The notes: a model not told the origin generated them from the letters alone. A stretch of 37,274 nt of DNA from UBA1181 sp963631545 (GCA_963631545.1 CAVGRN010000020.1:1-37274), one strand, 5' to 3'; positions 8,511 to 16,893 are shown, numbered from the stretch's first letter. Translations and numbers: made by a program.

Positions 8511-8609
8511 AATGGCACTTTTGGGGTTGGAAAAACAGACAAATAATGCCTAAATCTGGTTGGAAAAACGGACAAAAATGATACTTTTGCGGTTGGAAAA
8601 ATGGAAATT
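8511..8609 (+). repeat. 33-bp tandem repeat, three units, overlapping a promoter
   Basis: Units start at 8511, 8544 and 8577. Each contains GGTTGGAAAAA at exactly 33-bp spacing (8525, 8558, 8591). The first two share GGTTGGAAAAACNGACAAA; the first and third also share ACTTTTG before it. The last unit runs into the start codon region of the AAA ATPase gene. Confidence 0.85.
8560..8589 (+). promoter_or_regulatory. promoter of the AAA ATPase gene
   Basis: TTG at 8560-8562, a 19-bp spacer, then TACTTTTG at 8582-8589 match the Bacteroidota consensus in sequence and spacing. The -33 comes from repeat unit 2 and the -7 from unit 3. The predicted transcript start, about 8596, leaves almost no leader before ATG 8601. 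Confidence 0.75.
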
Positions 8610-9968
8610 AAAATGATTAATAGGAAGATAATCAATAAATTAGAACGATTTTACAAGACTACGGATAAGGCACTACTGATTACGGGAGCAAGGCAGGTGG
8701 GAAAAACCTTCTCAATCCGGCAGTTCGGAAGGTCAAACTTTCCGTGTTTTGTTGAGTTCAACTTTATGGAAAACCAAGCGGCAAGGCGAATTTTCTCTAA
8801 AACGAGAAATGTGAAGGATGTCTTGCTTCGTATCTCCGCTCTTTCGTCTGTGAGTTTGAAGAAAGGGAAAACGCTGATTTTCTTCGATGAGGTTCAGGAG
8901 TGTCCCGAACTTGTAACTATGCTGAAATTCTTGGTTGAAGAGGGTAGTTATAGGTATGTTTTGAGTGGTTCTATGTTGGGTGTGGAGTTGAAAGATGTTC
9001 GCTCTGTGCCGGTCGGTTTTATGTCTGTTGAAGAAATGTTTCCTCTTGATTTTGAGGAGTTTGCAAAAGCAACGGGCTTGTCGGACGAGGTGTGGAATTA
9101 CCTAAAAAAAACGTATGAGGAGCGGACTGCGGTGGACGAGGTGGTTCATCGCCAAGTACTCCAACTTTTCAGGATGTATCTCTCCGTCGGTGGGATGCCT
9201 GCTGCGGTGGATGAATATCTTAAAAACAACAATCTGAGGTCGTATTCTTTGGTGCAGAAGGGAATTTTGCAGACCTACAAAAAGGATATTGCCAAATATG
9301 ATGAGGAAGAAAAACTGTTGTTGAATGATATCTTTGATTTGATTCCATCGGAGTTGAATGCGAAGAACAAGCGTTTTATTCTGAAGAGAATGAATGATAA
9401 CGTGAAATTCTCACGTTATGAGAATAGTTTTCTATGGCTGCGCGATGCAGGCGTCGCCCTTCCCGTTTTCAATGTTGAGGAGCCGAAGATACCGCTTCTG
9501 CTTGCTAAATCAAGAAATCTCTTCAAACTCTTCTCTTCTGATGTCGGTTTGTTGGTTTGTCAGTATGGCTCATCTGCTCAACTTGCTGTTACTCTGGAAG
9601 ATGCGAACATCAATAATGGTGCGTTATACGAGAATGTCGTTGCCCAGGAGTTGCGTGCGCATGGTTTTCAACTCTTCTATTTCAACAGCAAGAAACAAGG
9701 TGAATTGGATTTCGTTGTTGAGTATAATGGTGAGGTCCTGCCTATTGAGGTGAAGTCGGGTAAGGACTACAAACGCCACTCGGCGTTGTCAAATGTCCTC
9801 TCTTCAACGGAATATGACGTCCATCGTGCCATCGTCTTCTCTAATGGCAACCTCGAACGCACAGGCTCAGTAGACTATCTCCCCATTTATATGGTTTCCT
9901 TCCTCCAAATAGAAGAAGCCCCTAACGTGCGAGTGAAAAACAATTTTTCGGACATCGTTTTGCCTTGA
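8601..9968 (+). CDS. AAA ATPase with DUF4143-type C-terminus
   Basis: 455 residues from ATG 8601 (alternative ATG at 8613). Walker A is GARQVGKT (29-36) and Walker B is LIFFDEVQE with D95/E96, in the AAA_14 style. The C-terminal part has a nuclease-like core: GELDF (D370) followed by IEVKSG (E383, K385), the spacing of a PD-(D/E)xK fold as found in DUF4143 proteins. Such ATPases are common, often strain-specific, and of unknown role; DNA binding or mobile-element association is often suspected. The gene stands alone, between an unusual repeat-rich promoter and a bidirectional terminator, and is richer in A+T than the flanking housekeeping genes, which fits recent acquisition. Confidence 0.88.
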   Translation: MEIKMINRKIINKLERFYKTTDKALLITGARQVGKTFSIRQFGRSNFPCFVEFNFMENQAARRIFSKTRNVKDVLLRISALSSVSLKKGKTLIFFDEVQECPELVTMLKFLVEEGSYRYVLSGSMLGVELKDVRSVPVGFMSVEEMFPLDFEEFAKATGLSDEVWNYLKKTYEERTAVDEVVHRQVLQLFRMYLSVGGMPAAVDEYLKNNNLRSYSLVQKGILQTYKKDIAKYDEEEKLLLNDIFDLIPSELNAKNKRFILKRMNDNVKFSRYENSFLWLRDAGVALPVFNVEEPKIPLLLAKSRNLFKLFSSDVGLLVCQYGSSAQLAVTLEDANINNGALYENVVAQELRAHGFQLFYFNSKKQGELDFVVEYNGEVLPIEVKSGKDYKRHSALSNVLSSTEYDVHRAIVFSNGNLERTGSVDYLPIYMVSFLQIEEAPNVRVKNNFSDIVLP

Positions 9969-9995
9969 GTTTTGTGTTTTGGAAAATAATAGAAA

Positions 9996-10030
9996 TCCCC
10001 ACGGCTGCCTTCGTTGGGCGACCGTGGGGA
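9996..10030. terminator. bidirectional terminator between convergent genes
   Basis: TCCCCACGG (9996-10004) and CCGTGGGGA (10022-10030) form a perfect 9-bp stem between the ends of the plus-strand AAA ATPase and the minus-strand pectate lyase. On the plus strand ATTTTG follows shortly after; on the minus strand TTTCTATTATTTT follows. Confidence 0.75.
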
Positions 10031-10060
10031 CTGAATTTTGAAAATATACCCTAAGAGGGA

Positions 10061-12418
10061 TTATTCTTCAACGTAGATGAAGCGTTTGCCGTTGCTGATG
10101 TACACGCGCATTGGCTGTATGCTGTTGAGGCTGTGTTTCCGCCCAAAGAGGTCGAATATCGGCTCTTGCAACATCTCTTTGCTGTTGATGATTTGCACGG
10201 CGGATTTTCCGGCGTACGCTACGGCCATGTAATAGATGTTGGCGGAGTTCTCTTTGGTGATGGTGTGGCTTCCCTTGTCGAGTGTGATGGTTGCCACGTT
10301 GCCGCTGATTTGCACGACTGAACCCAGCTCGGAGAGTTTCTTTCCGTCAATCTTGACGGATGGTGTCTCGGTGCTGCCGAACACAAGGGTCAGCGTGCCA
10401 GACTCTGTGGTGGTGAATGCCACTGAGGTGGCTGACTCCAACTTCATTCCGTAACTGTATTGTGTGCCGTTGACGGTTGCCGTCCCCTTGCTGTCGGAGT
10501 AATTGGCATTTGTGAAAGTGTAGAATGTGGTGTTGGATGGTGCGCCGCCGGTGAAGTGGCAAACCATGTTGCCGTCTGTTGGCACTACGGGGTTGGTAGA
10601 GCCTCCGTCGGTAGATGTGTCGCCCTTGTCTCCGCCTTCTGTTGAACCGCTGTCGCCGGTGTCGGTGGATGAGTCTCCGCCGGTAGATGTGTCTGTTACC
10701 TCGCCGTAGTAGCCTTTGAGGGTTGTTTTGTAGTTGGTGAGTTTGCTCTTCAACTCGGTGTCAACGGCATATTTCCCATCGTCTACGCTGTTGTTGAATG
10801 TCCAGGTGAAGTCGCCGTGGCTCATACGTCCTGCGCCATATTCGCCTGTAACAACGGAAACGACGTCTTCGGCAGCGTCGACATTGGCGTTTTTCGCCTC
10901 GTCGCGTTTGATGTCGAAGTTGCTGTAGTAGTTGGCTCCTTGGTAGGAGGTGATGCTGCTTGAAATCTCCTTAGAGGGGTCGTCCACAACAATTGCGTCG
11001 AAATCCTTGCTGGTATCGATCCCGCGTACAGTCGCGGCTTCTTCTTTGCCTGCGGTGTAGATGGTTGCGGCATTGTAAGGGATGAAGTAGTAGGAGCCGG
11101 TCATGATGTTGCCGTGTGCTTTGATGGTTCCGCCGTCCTCGTTCGAGAATGTCCCGTTGGCTTTGTTGCGGCTGGAGCCGGATGCGTAGAGGTCTGTCCC
11201 TTGCATTGAGGTCATCATCGGGTATTTGGTGTTGCGGAAGTAGTTATTCTGCATGTAGACGGAGCTTCCGAGGGTGCTGCCTGCGCCGTATTTCGCGCAG
11301 CCGTCATAGTAGTTGTTGTAGACGTGTGCGTTGTAGTATCGGCAGCGTGGGTGGCGGCTGTCGGAGTGGTCGTACCAGTTGTGGTGGTAGGTGATGTAGT
11401 AGGCGTTACTCTCGTAGCTCTTGACACCCTCGCTCAACCCCAGGAGGTTACACTTGCCGTTGTCTACGAAATGATTGTACGAGAAGGTGATGTAGTTCGA
11501 CTTTTTGCAGTCGAGTGCGCCGTCGCCTTTCACTTGGTCGGCGTCAGAGCCTGCGTCGCCGTAGAACATGTCGCAGTGGTGCACCCAGATATAGTTGTTG
11601 CCTTGCTGCAAGCCCACGTTGTCTCCCTCATCGCTGTTGCAGTTCATGAAGCCGAGGTTGCGCACCTCCACATAGTTCGAATTTTTGAGCCGCACGCCCC
11701 AGCCGTTGGCGGTCGCGTCGATGCCCACGCCTTCGATGGTGAGCTGGCAATCGCTGCTGTTGAGGTCGATCATGATGTCGCCTTTGAAACTGCTGTTCGA
11801 TGCGATTTGCCCGCTTGCGGTTACGTTGCCCACCACGCGGATGTCTACTGGGCGGGTCTCATAGCCTTTTTTGATTGCTGTGAGGATCTCGGTGATGCCT
11901 GTGCAAGAGGTGGTCGTACCCTTGTTGCTTGTGGTGATGCTCGCAGAAATCTTGTCTTTGTTGCTTTCTGTGAGGTAGATGACGAGCGTGTTGCTTTTCA
12001 GCGTCCCGTTGGCGTTATATGCGCCGGGGGTGTGAGAGCCGCTGAAGGCGAATCCGCTGCGGTCGTGTGCCAGAACAGTGAGGTCGCTCGTTTCTGAGGC
12101 GTCGCCCGATGCTTCAGAGCCGTTTTTCACTGGCACGACTTTCAGTTGGTAGTTGCCGGCGGATAGTCCTAACGCATCGGCGCGGCCGTATGTGCCGTAG
12201 TTGCGCACAAGGGCTTTGTCCAACGCTTTGTACTCGCCGCTTCCTGAGCGATAATACACGTTGTAGTCTGAATACTGGGATTCGTTGGTCCACTCAACGT
12301 AGGCAGACTCATTCCATCCACCTGATTTTGAGATTTTCACTTCTGCGTTGGCAAATGTGCTGCAGAGTAGTGCAAATGCGCATAAGCCCGCACTTTTCAT
12401 TGCTTTTGATTGTAACAT
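10061..12418 (-). CDS. secreted pectate lyase (PL1) with FN3-like and C-terminal accessory domains
   Basis: 785 residues from ATG 12418; an in-frame ATG at 12400 (MKSAGLC) also gives a good signal peptide ending FANA. Residues about 26-115 look like an FN3 domain (AYVEWTNESQYSDYNVYYRSG). The PL1 right-handed beta-helix follows, with IWVHHCDMFYG, DGALDCKKSNYITFSYNHF (calcium-site region) and DSRHPRCRYYNAHVYNNYY (catalytic Arg region). PL1 enzymes cleave polygalacturonate by beta-elimination. A Ser/Thr/Gly/Asp linker (about 573-609) leads to a small beta-rich, possibly carbohydrate-binding domain. The last 40 residues (DLFGRK....RVYISNGKRFIYVEE) resemble a short T9SS-style tail but are not a classic one. 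It has its own promoter, with repeated sequence motifs on it. Confidence 0.92.
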   Translation of the reverse strand: MLQSKAMKSAGLCAFALLCSTFANAEVKISKSGGWNESAYVEWTNESQYSDYNVYYRSGSGEYKALDKALVRNYGTYGRADALGLSAGNYQLKVVPVKNGSEASGDASETSDLTVLAHDRSGFAFSGSHTPGAYNANGTLKSNTLVIYLTESNKDKISASITTSNKGTTTSCTGITEILTAIKKGYETRPVDIRVVGNVTASGQIASNSSFKGDIMIDLNSSDCQLTIEGVGIDATANGWGVRLKNSNYVEVRNLGFMNCNSDEGDNVGLQQGNNYIWVHHCDMFYGDAGSDADQVKGDGALDCKKSNYITFSYNHFVDNGKCNLLGLSEGVKSYESNAYYITYHHNWYDHSDSRHPRCRYYNAHVYNNYYDGCAKYGAGSTLGSSVYMQNNYFRNTKYPMMTSMQGTDLYASGSSRNKANGTFSNEDGGTIKAHGNIMTGSYYFIPYNAATIYTAGKEEAATVRGIDTSKDFDAIVVDDPSKEISSSITSYQGANYYSNFDIKRDEAKNANVDAAEDVVSVVTGEYGAGRMSHGDFTWTFNNSVDDGKYAVDTELKSKLTNYKTTLKGYYGEVTDTSTGGDSSTDTGDSGSTEGGDKGDTSTDGGSTNPVVPTDGNMVCHFTGGAPSNTTFYTFTNANYSDSKGTATVNGTQYSYGMKLESATSVAFTTTESGTLTLVFGSTETPSVKIDGKKLSELGSVVQISGNVATITLDKGSHTITKENSANIYYMAVAYAGKSAVQIINSKEMLQEPIFDLFGRKHSLNSIQPMRVYISNGKRFIYVEE

Positions 12419-12471
12419 ATAGTTAACTTCTTTAAGGATATAAGATATATATGGTTTCTATGCGAATACGG

Positions 12472-12501
12472 CAAATTTATATTTTTTGATATTGAAATCA
12501 A
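12472..12501 (-). promoter_or_regulatory. promoter of the pectate lyase gene
   Basis: On the minus strand TTTTTG ends at 12499, a 19-bp spacer follows, then TAAATTTG (12479-12472). Both boxes match consensus and the spacing is exact. The predicted start is near 12465, giving a leader of about 47 nt. Confidence 0.85.
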
Positions 12502-12551
12502 AAATGATTTCGGAAAAAAGTTTTTGTGTTGATTGATTCTTCTGAAATCAA
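12494..12551. promoter_or_regulatory. candidate operator: GAAATCA/TGATTTC cluster
   Basis: GAAATCA (12494-12500) and TGATTTC (12505-12511) form a perfect inverted repeat around AAAA and cover the -33 box. A further GAAATCA lies at 12544-12550 and pairs as AATCAA with TTGATT at 12533-12538. The arrangement suggests a regulator site on the pectate lyase promoter; no regulator gene is visible nearby. Confidence 0.5.
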
Positions 12552-12581
12552 GGGGATTTTTTTGTTGGTAGATGAAAATAT

Positions 12582-12614
12582 ATCGGAGGCTCTCTAAGGA
12601 AGAAAGCCTCCGAT
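12582..12614 (-). terminator. terminator of the putative metallopeptidase gene
   Basis: ATCGGAGGCT and AGCCTCCGAT form a perfect 10-bp stem 20 nt after the stop, followed on the minus strand by ATATTTTC. Confidence 0.88.
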
Positions 12615-12634
12615 TGGATTTTTCAGTTAATGGA

Positions 12635-14950
12635 TTATTTGCTCATCGAGGTGAATACAACGCTCGACTCGGTGTGGGCTGGGTAGCGGTAGCTTATGAT
12701 GTAGACGCCCTTAGACAAGCCCATCTCTTCAAGGTTGATGCCATGTACATAGTCGCCCTCTGCCACAACGCCGTTCACGAGGTGCGTGATCAGGTGTCCG
12801 TTGGCGGAGTAGAGGCTCAACTTTACGTTGGTCTGGTAAGGCACATGGTAGGTGATGACGATGTCCTTGCTGTCGTAGTAGGTTTTCATTTCGTCTTTCC
12901 GCTCGTCGGAAGTGGTGAGGCTCATGCCTGTTCCCTCGGCGATCTTCACGTTGAAACGCAATATAACGGCCTTGCTGTTGACGATGATGGCTTGGCTGAT
13001 GGTGTAGGTGTCGCCTGCCGTCACACGGTTTGGATAGTGTCCGATGTTTGCAGTGAGGCTCTCGAGCGTTACTTCGGAGTAGAGTGTGGAACTTGCGTTC
13101 GACCATTCGGTAACATTGCCCTGATTGTTGAACCAGTGTCCGTAGCCCTCTGCGGTTGAACTCTTGTAGTAAGAGCCGTTGGTGTTTACACCATAGAATT
13201 TGAGGTTGGCTGCGATGAGCTCTGCCTTAGTCATATTGAGTGCGGCAGCGATTTCGTCGCCTTTCAGGTCTACTGATACGGCTTCGTAATTGCTTTTTAC
13301 GGGGAGTGTGACATCGTAGTCAATGGTCTTCACTTCCTCGATGACTTCTGGGGTTACGACGATTTCGTCGCAGTTGTTGCAGACGGAAGCCCAATCATAT
13401 TGCAATTCGAAATTGTTATACCAGCGTGTCTTAGGGTCTGCCGCGCCGCTGATGCCGTTCTCGAGCGTCAGGGTGTAGTTGTGGTGCTTGGTGCGGGTCT
13501 CTTCGCCCTTGTAGGCATAGTCTGTGTTGCAGACGATGGCGAAGATCACGTTGTCTTGTGGCGTTTTGTCTAAGCGGAGGGTTGCCGATGCCGATCCCAT
13601 GACAGGCTCGCTGTATACGGGCGTTCCGTCGGTGGCGCGGTAGCAGAGTTGGAGGCTCATGTTGTCGCCGATAGGGTTCAGTTTCACCTTGGCGGTGGTG
13701 CCGTTCACTTTCAGCGGCACGATGTTGGCGCCAGACCATCCTGGGGTGGTTTCGCTGTTAGGGGTCAGCACGCCGTTCTGTTCTGTCACTGTCTGGTAAG
13801 GAGTGGCATACCATTTGTCTACGTGGATGGCGCATGTGCCTGCGTTATTGTCCTCTAATTCGCAACCCAATTCTCTTCCGAAGTTCTGGTTCAGGAGTGT
13901 GCGGATGTTCTCCGACCATCCTTGCATATCGCACAGGGCCATTTTCGCACGATATTCCATAATGACGCGGCGAATCTGGGTGTCGCCCATTTGTCCTGCC
14001 ATTGTCTCCAAAATATAGTTGCTGCCGTTGATGCTTGGCGTGTTCTTCCACAGCCAAGGCACTGCGCCAAGGCTAATCCAGGTGCCGAGGAAAGTCGGAA
14101 AGATGTTGGAGTATTGCGTTCCACCTAAGTAGGTGCGCCAGTTGTTGTTGCCCACGCCTTGTGCGCCGGGGCCACCGAAGGACCCGTCTGTCAACCAACC
14201 GCTATAACATTCGATAGGCATGAATGGAGCGATGATGCAGGCTCCGTTCAGGAAGCCCATGCCCGAGTAGGCGTTGCTTTTTGTGCGGTCGACGCTGTTC
14301 CTGCGTACAGCCATTTCTTGTTGCAACCAAGTGTTGCCGCCCTCCTGGAACCAGTGTGTGGTTTTCGCTCCCAAATCGGTCAGGATACAGTGAATGCCTT
14401 CATGAATCATCGCATCCATCTGCGTTACACGGTCTGAGTATGGGCAAGAAGGGTCAAAGCAGTACACGGGGTAGTAGGAGGCGTTCACGCATGGGTAACC
14501 ATCGATGGACGTCTGCCAGCCGCCCGTGGCGCTTGGGTCGTCAGAACCCGTGCAACTCATTGAACCATAGAGGTAAACGGCACTTCGGTAGCCGTTCTGC
14601 ACACGCGAGTCGCGCGGCCAGCCCATTGTGTCGGTGATGTAGTCGAACTCCTGGTTGAAGTAGTCCAACAGGTTGGTGATAGAGAGGTCCGACACCAAAG
14701 AGTTGCGGCTTGAACCATAGATGAAAGACCAGTACTTGCTGCTCTGCACGCCGGCTGCAGCGTTGATGCAATCGCCGGGAGCATCCTTAGTCGGAATTTC
14801 GTAAGTGATACCCTCATCTTTGAAACTGTAATGAATGGTTGGAGAGTAGGTTGGCCAAGAGTAGGCGTCACCTTCGGCTGCGTTGGCGTTCATAAAAGCC
14901 CCCGCCATGGACAATAATGCCCAGAACTGTTTGAATTTCATGGTTTTCAA
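12635..14950 (-). CDS. secreted HExxH putative metallopeptidase with T9SS sorting domain
   Basis: 771 residues from ATG 14950 (alternative 14941). The signal peptide ends at about residue 25 (NANA-AEG). A zinc-peptidase motif HEGIH is at 183-187, with a plausible third ligand E203 in WFQEGGNTW sixteen residues on, as in gluzincin-like peptidases. The catalytic region runs to about residue 400 and is rich in Trp and Cys. Residues about 560-680 resemble a DUF4859-like domain (NLKFYGVN, HWFNNQGNV, GHYPNRVTAGDTYTISQA). The end is a typical T9SS type A sorting domain (KLSLYSANGHLITHLVNG, then GLSKGVYIISYR), so the protein is probably exported to the cell surface. The substrate is unknown; the neighbouring pectate lyase suggests plant cell-wall glycoprotein. 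Whether it cleaves protein is inferred from the motif only. Confidence 0.8.
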   Translation of the reverse strand: MKTMKFKQFWALLSMAGAFMNANAAEGDAYSWPTYSPTIHYSFKDEGITYEIPTKDAPGDCINAAAGVQSSKYWSFIYGSSRNSLVSDLSITNLLDYFNQEFDYITDTMGWPRDSRVQNGYRSAVYLYGSMSCTGSDDPSATGGWQTSIDGYPCVNASYYPVYCFDPSCPYSDRVTQMDAMIHEGIHCILTDLGAKTTHWFQEGGNTWLQQEMAVRRNSVDRTKSNAYSGMGFLNGACIIAPFMPIECYSGWLTDGSFGGPGAQGVGNNNWRTYLGGTQYSNIFPTFLGTWISLGAVPWLWKNTPSINGSNYILETMAGQMGDTQIRRVIMEYRAKMALCDMQGWSENIRTLLNQNFGRELGCELEDNNAGTCAIHVDKWYATPYQTVTEQNGVLTPNSETTPGWSGANIVPLKVNGTTAKVKLNPIGDNMSLQLCYRATDGTPVYSEPVMGSASATLRLDKTPQDNVIFAIVCNTDYAYKGEETRTKHHNYTLTLENGISGAADPKTRWYNNFELQYDWASVCNNCDEIVVTPEVIEEVKTIDYDVTLPVKSNYEAVSVDLKGDEIAAALNMTKAELIAANLKFYGVNTNGSYYKSSTAEGYGHWFNNQGNVTEWSNASSTLYSEVTLESLTANIGHYPNRVTAGDTYTISQAIIVNSKAVILRFNVKIAEGTGMSLTTSDERKDEMKTYYDSKDIVITYHVPYQTNVKLSLYSANGHLITHLVNGVVAEGDYVHGINLEEMGLSKGVYIISYRYPAHTESSVVFTSMSK

Positions 14951-15039
14951 AAAAATATAAATTTAGTTAATATAAGCGCAATAAACTACCTCTTCAAGAG
15001 TAGGTGCAATAATGTCGATTTTACGTTTTTCTTCATGGC

Positions 15040-15062
15040 TTGCATCGCATATCGCAATGCAA
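15040..15062. repeat. inverted repeat in the metallopeptidase gene leader
   Basis: TTGCAT (15040-15045) and ATGCAA (15057-15062) flank CGC/ATCGC-rich sequence. The element sits at the predicted 5' end of the transcript, so it could be a regulator site or a leader hairpin. The rest of the 360-nt divergent gap (14951-15310) holds only the promoters listed. Confidence 0.35.
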
Positions 15063-15069
15063 ATCGCCC

Positions 15070-15100
15070 CAAAGGTAACCCCAAATTTGTTAAAATTCAA
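15070..15100 (-). promoter_or_regulatory. promoter of the putative metallopeptidase gene
   Basis: The minus strand reads TTG (15100-15098), 20-bp spacer, TACCTTTG (15077-15070), a good Bacteroidota consensus. The predicted leader is about 113 nt. Confidence 0.7.
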
Positions 15101-15244
15101 CGATTTGCGGGATTTTTTTTGCGAATGTCGGTTTTTCCCCCATTTCCATTGGTTTTTCACGCATAGCGTCTTGAAAAATGGTAATGAGATATACCTGCAA
15201 ATATCCTTAACCACAGTTTTAGTTACAATTTTTACTCCTTCTCG

Positions 15245-15263
15245 TATTTTTGTTGTAATTTTG
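15245..15263 (+). promoter_or_regulatory. candidate CoA transferase promoter with two overlapping -7 boxes
   Basis: TATTTTTG (15245-15252) and TAATTTTG (15256-15263) both match TAnnTTTG, 11 bp apart, 48-66 nt before the ATG. No clear TTG -33 is found for either, so which one is used is open. Confidence 0.5.
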
Positions 15264-15310
15264 TGCGGATTTTAAATGATTGACTATCAGTTTGTATAAA
15301 TACTAAGAAG

Positions 15311-16798
15311 ATGGCATACAAAACTATCACCGTCGAAGAGGCGGTATCGTACATCAAGAATGGCGATGTGATTGGAATTGGTGGTTTCTCTTCCGTGGGT
15401 ACGGTGAAGGCCGTGCCAGAGGCTTTGGCAAAGAAAGCCGAGGAGGAACACGCTAAGGGTAACGAGTTCAAAGTGGGGCTCATCACGGGTGGCTCTACGG
15501 GCGACCAGATCGACGGCGCACTCTCCCGCGCCAAGGCGGTGCAGTTCCGTACTCCGTTCCAGTCTTCAAAGTTTATGCGCGAAGCCATCAACAAGTGCGA
15601 AGTGCATTATTTTGATATGCACCTATCACATGTGGCGCAAGACCTCCGCTACGGTTTTCTTGGTGGCGTGGATTATGCTTTGATTGAGGCGGCAGACATT
15701 ACGGAGGATGGCGAAATCGTCCTCACGACCTCCGTCGGCATCACGCCAACCCTCTGCGAGAAGGCTAAGCACATCATCATCGAGCTTAACGCCCACCATC
15801 CTGCGAAGATTCACGGCATGCACGATATCTACGAGCCTATCAATCCTCCTTACCGCAAGGCGATCCCTGTCTACAATCCGAACGACAGAATCGGAACTCC
15901 TACTTTGAAGGTGGACAAGAGCAAGGTGCTGGGTGTGGTGGAAACGAACCTGCCCGATGGCATCGCCCCATTCACCCCTGTGGATGCGGTTACCTCTAAG
16001 ATTGGCGAGAATGTTGCCAACTTCCTTTTGAACGAGTTGCACAAGGGATTGATTCCGAAGGAATTCCTCCCGTTGCAGTCTGGCGTTGGAAACATTGCCA
16101 ATGCGGTGTTGAGCTCGCTCGGTAAATGCGCGGATATCCCGGCATTCACGATGTACACCGAGGTGATTCAAAATTCTGTGATTGATTTGATGAAGAATGG
16201 TCGCATCACGTTTGCCAGCGGTAGTTCGCTGACGCTCTCCGACGATGTTTTGATGGATGTTTACGCCAACTACGATTTCTTTCGCGAGAAGTTGATGCTT
16301 CGCCCTCAGGAAATCACCAACCACCCGGAGGTAGTTCGCCGATTGGGCGTCATTGCCATCAACACGGCTTTGGAGGTGGATATCTTCGGAAATGTGAATA
16401 GTACGAATGTTTCTGGAAAGAAGATGATGAACGGCTTGGGCGGATCTGCCGATTTCGCGCGTAACGCATACTTGTCTATCTTCACCTGCCCGTCGGTTGC
16501 GAAGAAGGGTGTCATCTCTGCCATTGTGCCGATGGTGAGCCACTTGGATAGCTCGGAACACTCGGTGAAGGTGATTGTAACAGAGCAGGGCGTTGCCGAT
16601 TTGCGCGCTAAATCGCCTATCCAACGTGCGCAAACCATCATTGAGAATTGCGTTCACCCAGACTATAAGGAGTTGCTTTGGGATTATTTGAAGATGGCTG
16701 CTGGCACTTGCCACACGCCAATGTCTTTGAAGCAGGCGTTGAAAATGCACATCGCACTTGAAGAGACAGGCGATATGCGCAACACTAAGTGGGACTAA
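15311..16798 (+). CDS. succinate-type CoA transferase (acetyl-CoA hydrolase/transferase family)
   Basis: 495 residues, standard for this family. Members move CoA between acetate, succinate or propionate: acetate:succinate CoA-transferase, or propionyl-CoA:succinate CoA-transferase. GIGGFSSVGTVKAVPEAL is near the N-terminus. The catalytic glutamate is E284 in MYTEVIQNSVIDL, and the oxyanion-loop segment NGLGGSADFARNAY comes later. Together with pckA in this window it fits succinate/propionate fermentation, where CoA is recycled from propionyl-CoA to succinate. Sequence alone does not fix the acyl specificity. It is transcribed alone, from a divergent gap shared with the putative metallopeptidase gene, and ends in a clear terminator. 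Confidence 0.93.
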   Translation: MAYKTITVEEAVSYIKNGDVIGIGGFSSVGTVKAVPEALAKKAEEEHAKGNEFKVGLITGGSTGDQIDGALSRAKAVQFRTPFQSSKFMREAINKCEVHYFDMHLSHVAQDLRYGFLGGVDYALIEAADITEDGEIVLTTSVGITPTLCEKAKHIIIELNAHHPAKIHGMHDIYEPINPPYRKAIPVYNPNDRIGTPTLKVDKSKVLGVVETNLPDGIAPFTPVDAVTSKIGENVANFLLNELHKGLIPKEFLPLQSGVGNIANAVLSSLGKCADIPAFTMYTEVIQNSVIDLMKNGRITFASGSSLTLSDDVLMDVYANYDFFREKLMLRPQEITNHPEVVRRLGVIAINTALEVDIFGNVNSTNVSGKKMMNGLGGSADFARNAYLSIFTCPSVAKKGVISAIVPMVSHLDSSEHSVKVIVTEQGVADLRAKSPIQRAQTIIENCVHPDYKELLWDYLKMAAGTCHTPMSLKQALKMHIALEETGDMRNTKWD

Positions 16799-16823
16799 CG
16801 ATAAGTCTGCATATCAAACAAGA

Positions 16824-16851
16824 GAGAGGCATGCCGTGTGGCGTGCCTCTC
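16824..16851 (+). terminator. terminator of the CoA transferase gene
   Basis: GAGAGGCATGCC and GGCGTGCCTCTC pair over 12 bp with one T-G wobble and a GTGT loop, followed by CTTGTTT. Confidence 0.88.
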
Positions 16852-16893
16852 CTTGTTTATGGGGTTTGGAAGATGTTATGGTACAAAAGAAAG

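Noticed and set aside
8511..8609. CRISPR array
   Set aside because: Only three 33-bp tandem units without distinct spacers, no cas genes, and the repeats contain promoter boxes.
11324..12097. 257-codon plus-strand open frame inside the pectate lyase gene
   Set aside because: It is antisense to clear PL1 motifs, Val/Ala/His-rich without a fold pattern, and has no start context. It is a shadow of GC-skewed codons.
15626..16750. 374-codon minus-strand open frame inside the CoA transferase gene
   Set aside because: Fully antisense to a conserved enzyme, His/Arg-rich and without recognisable motifs.
10061..16798. Classical polysaccharide utilisation locus
   Set aside because: No SusC/SusD-like genes or hybrid two-component regulator are present; the secreted enzymes sit in separate single-gene units with housekeeping genes between them.
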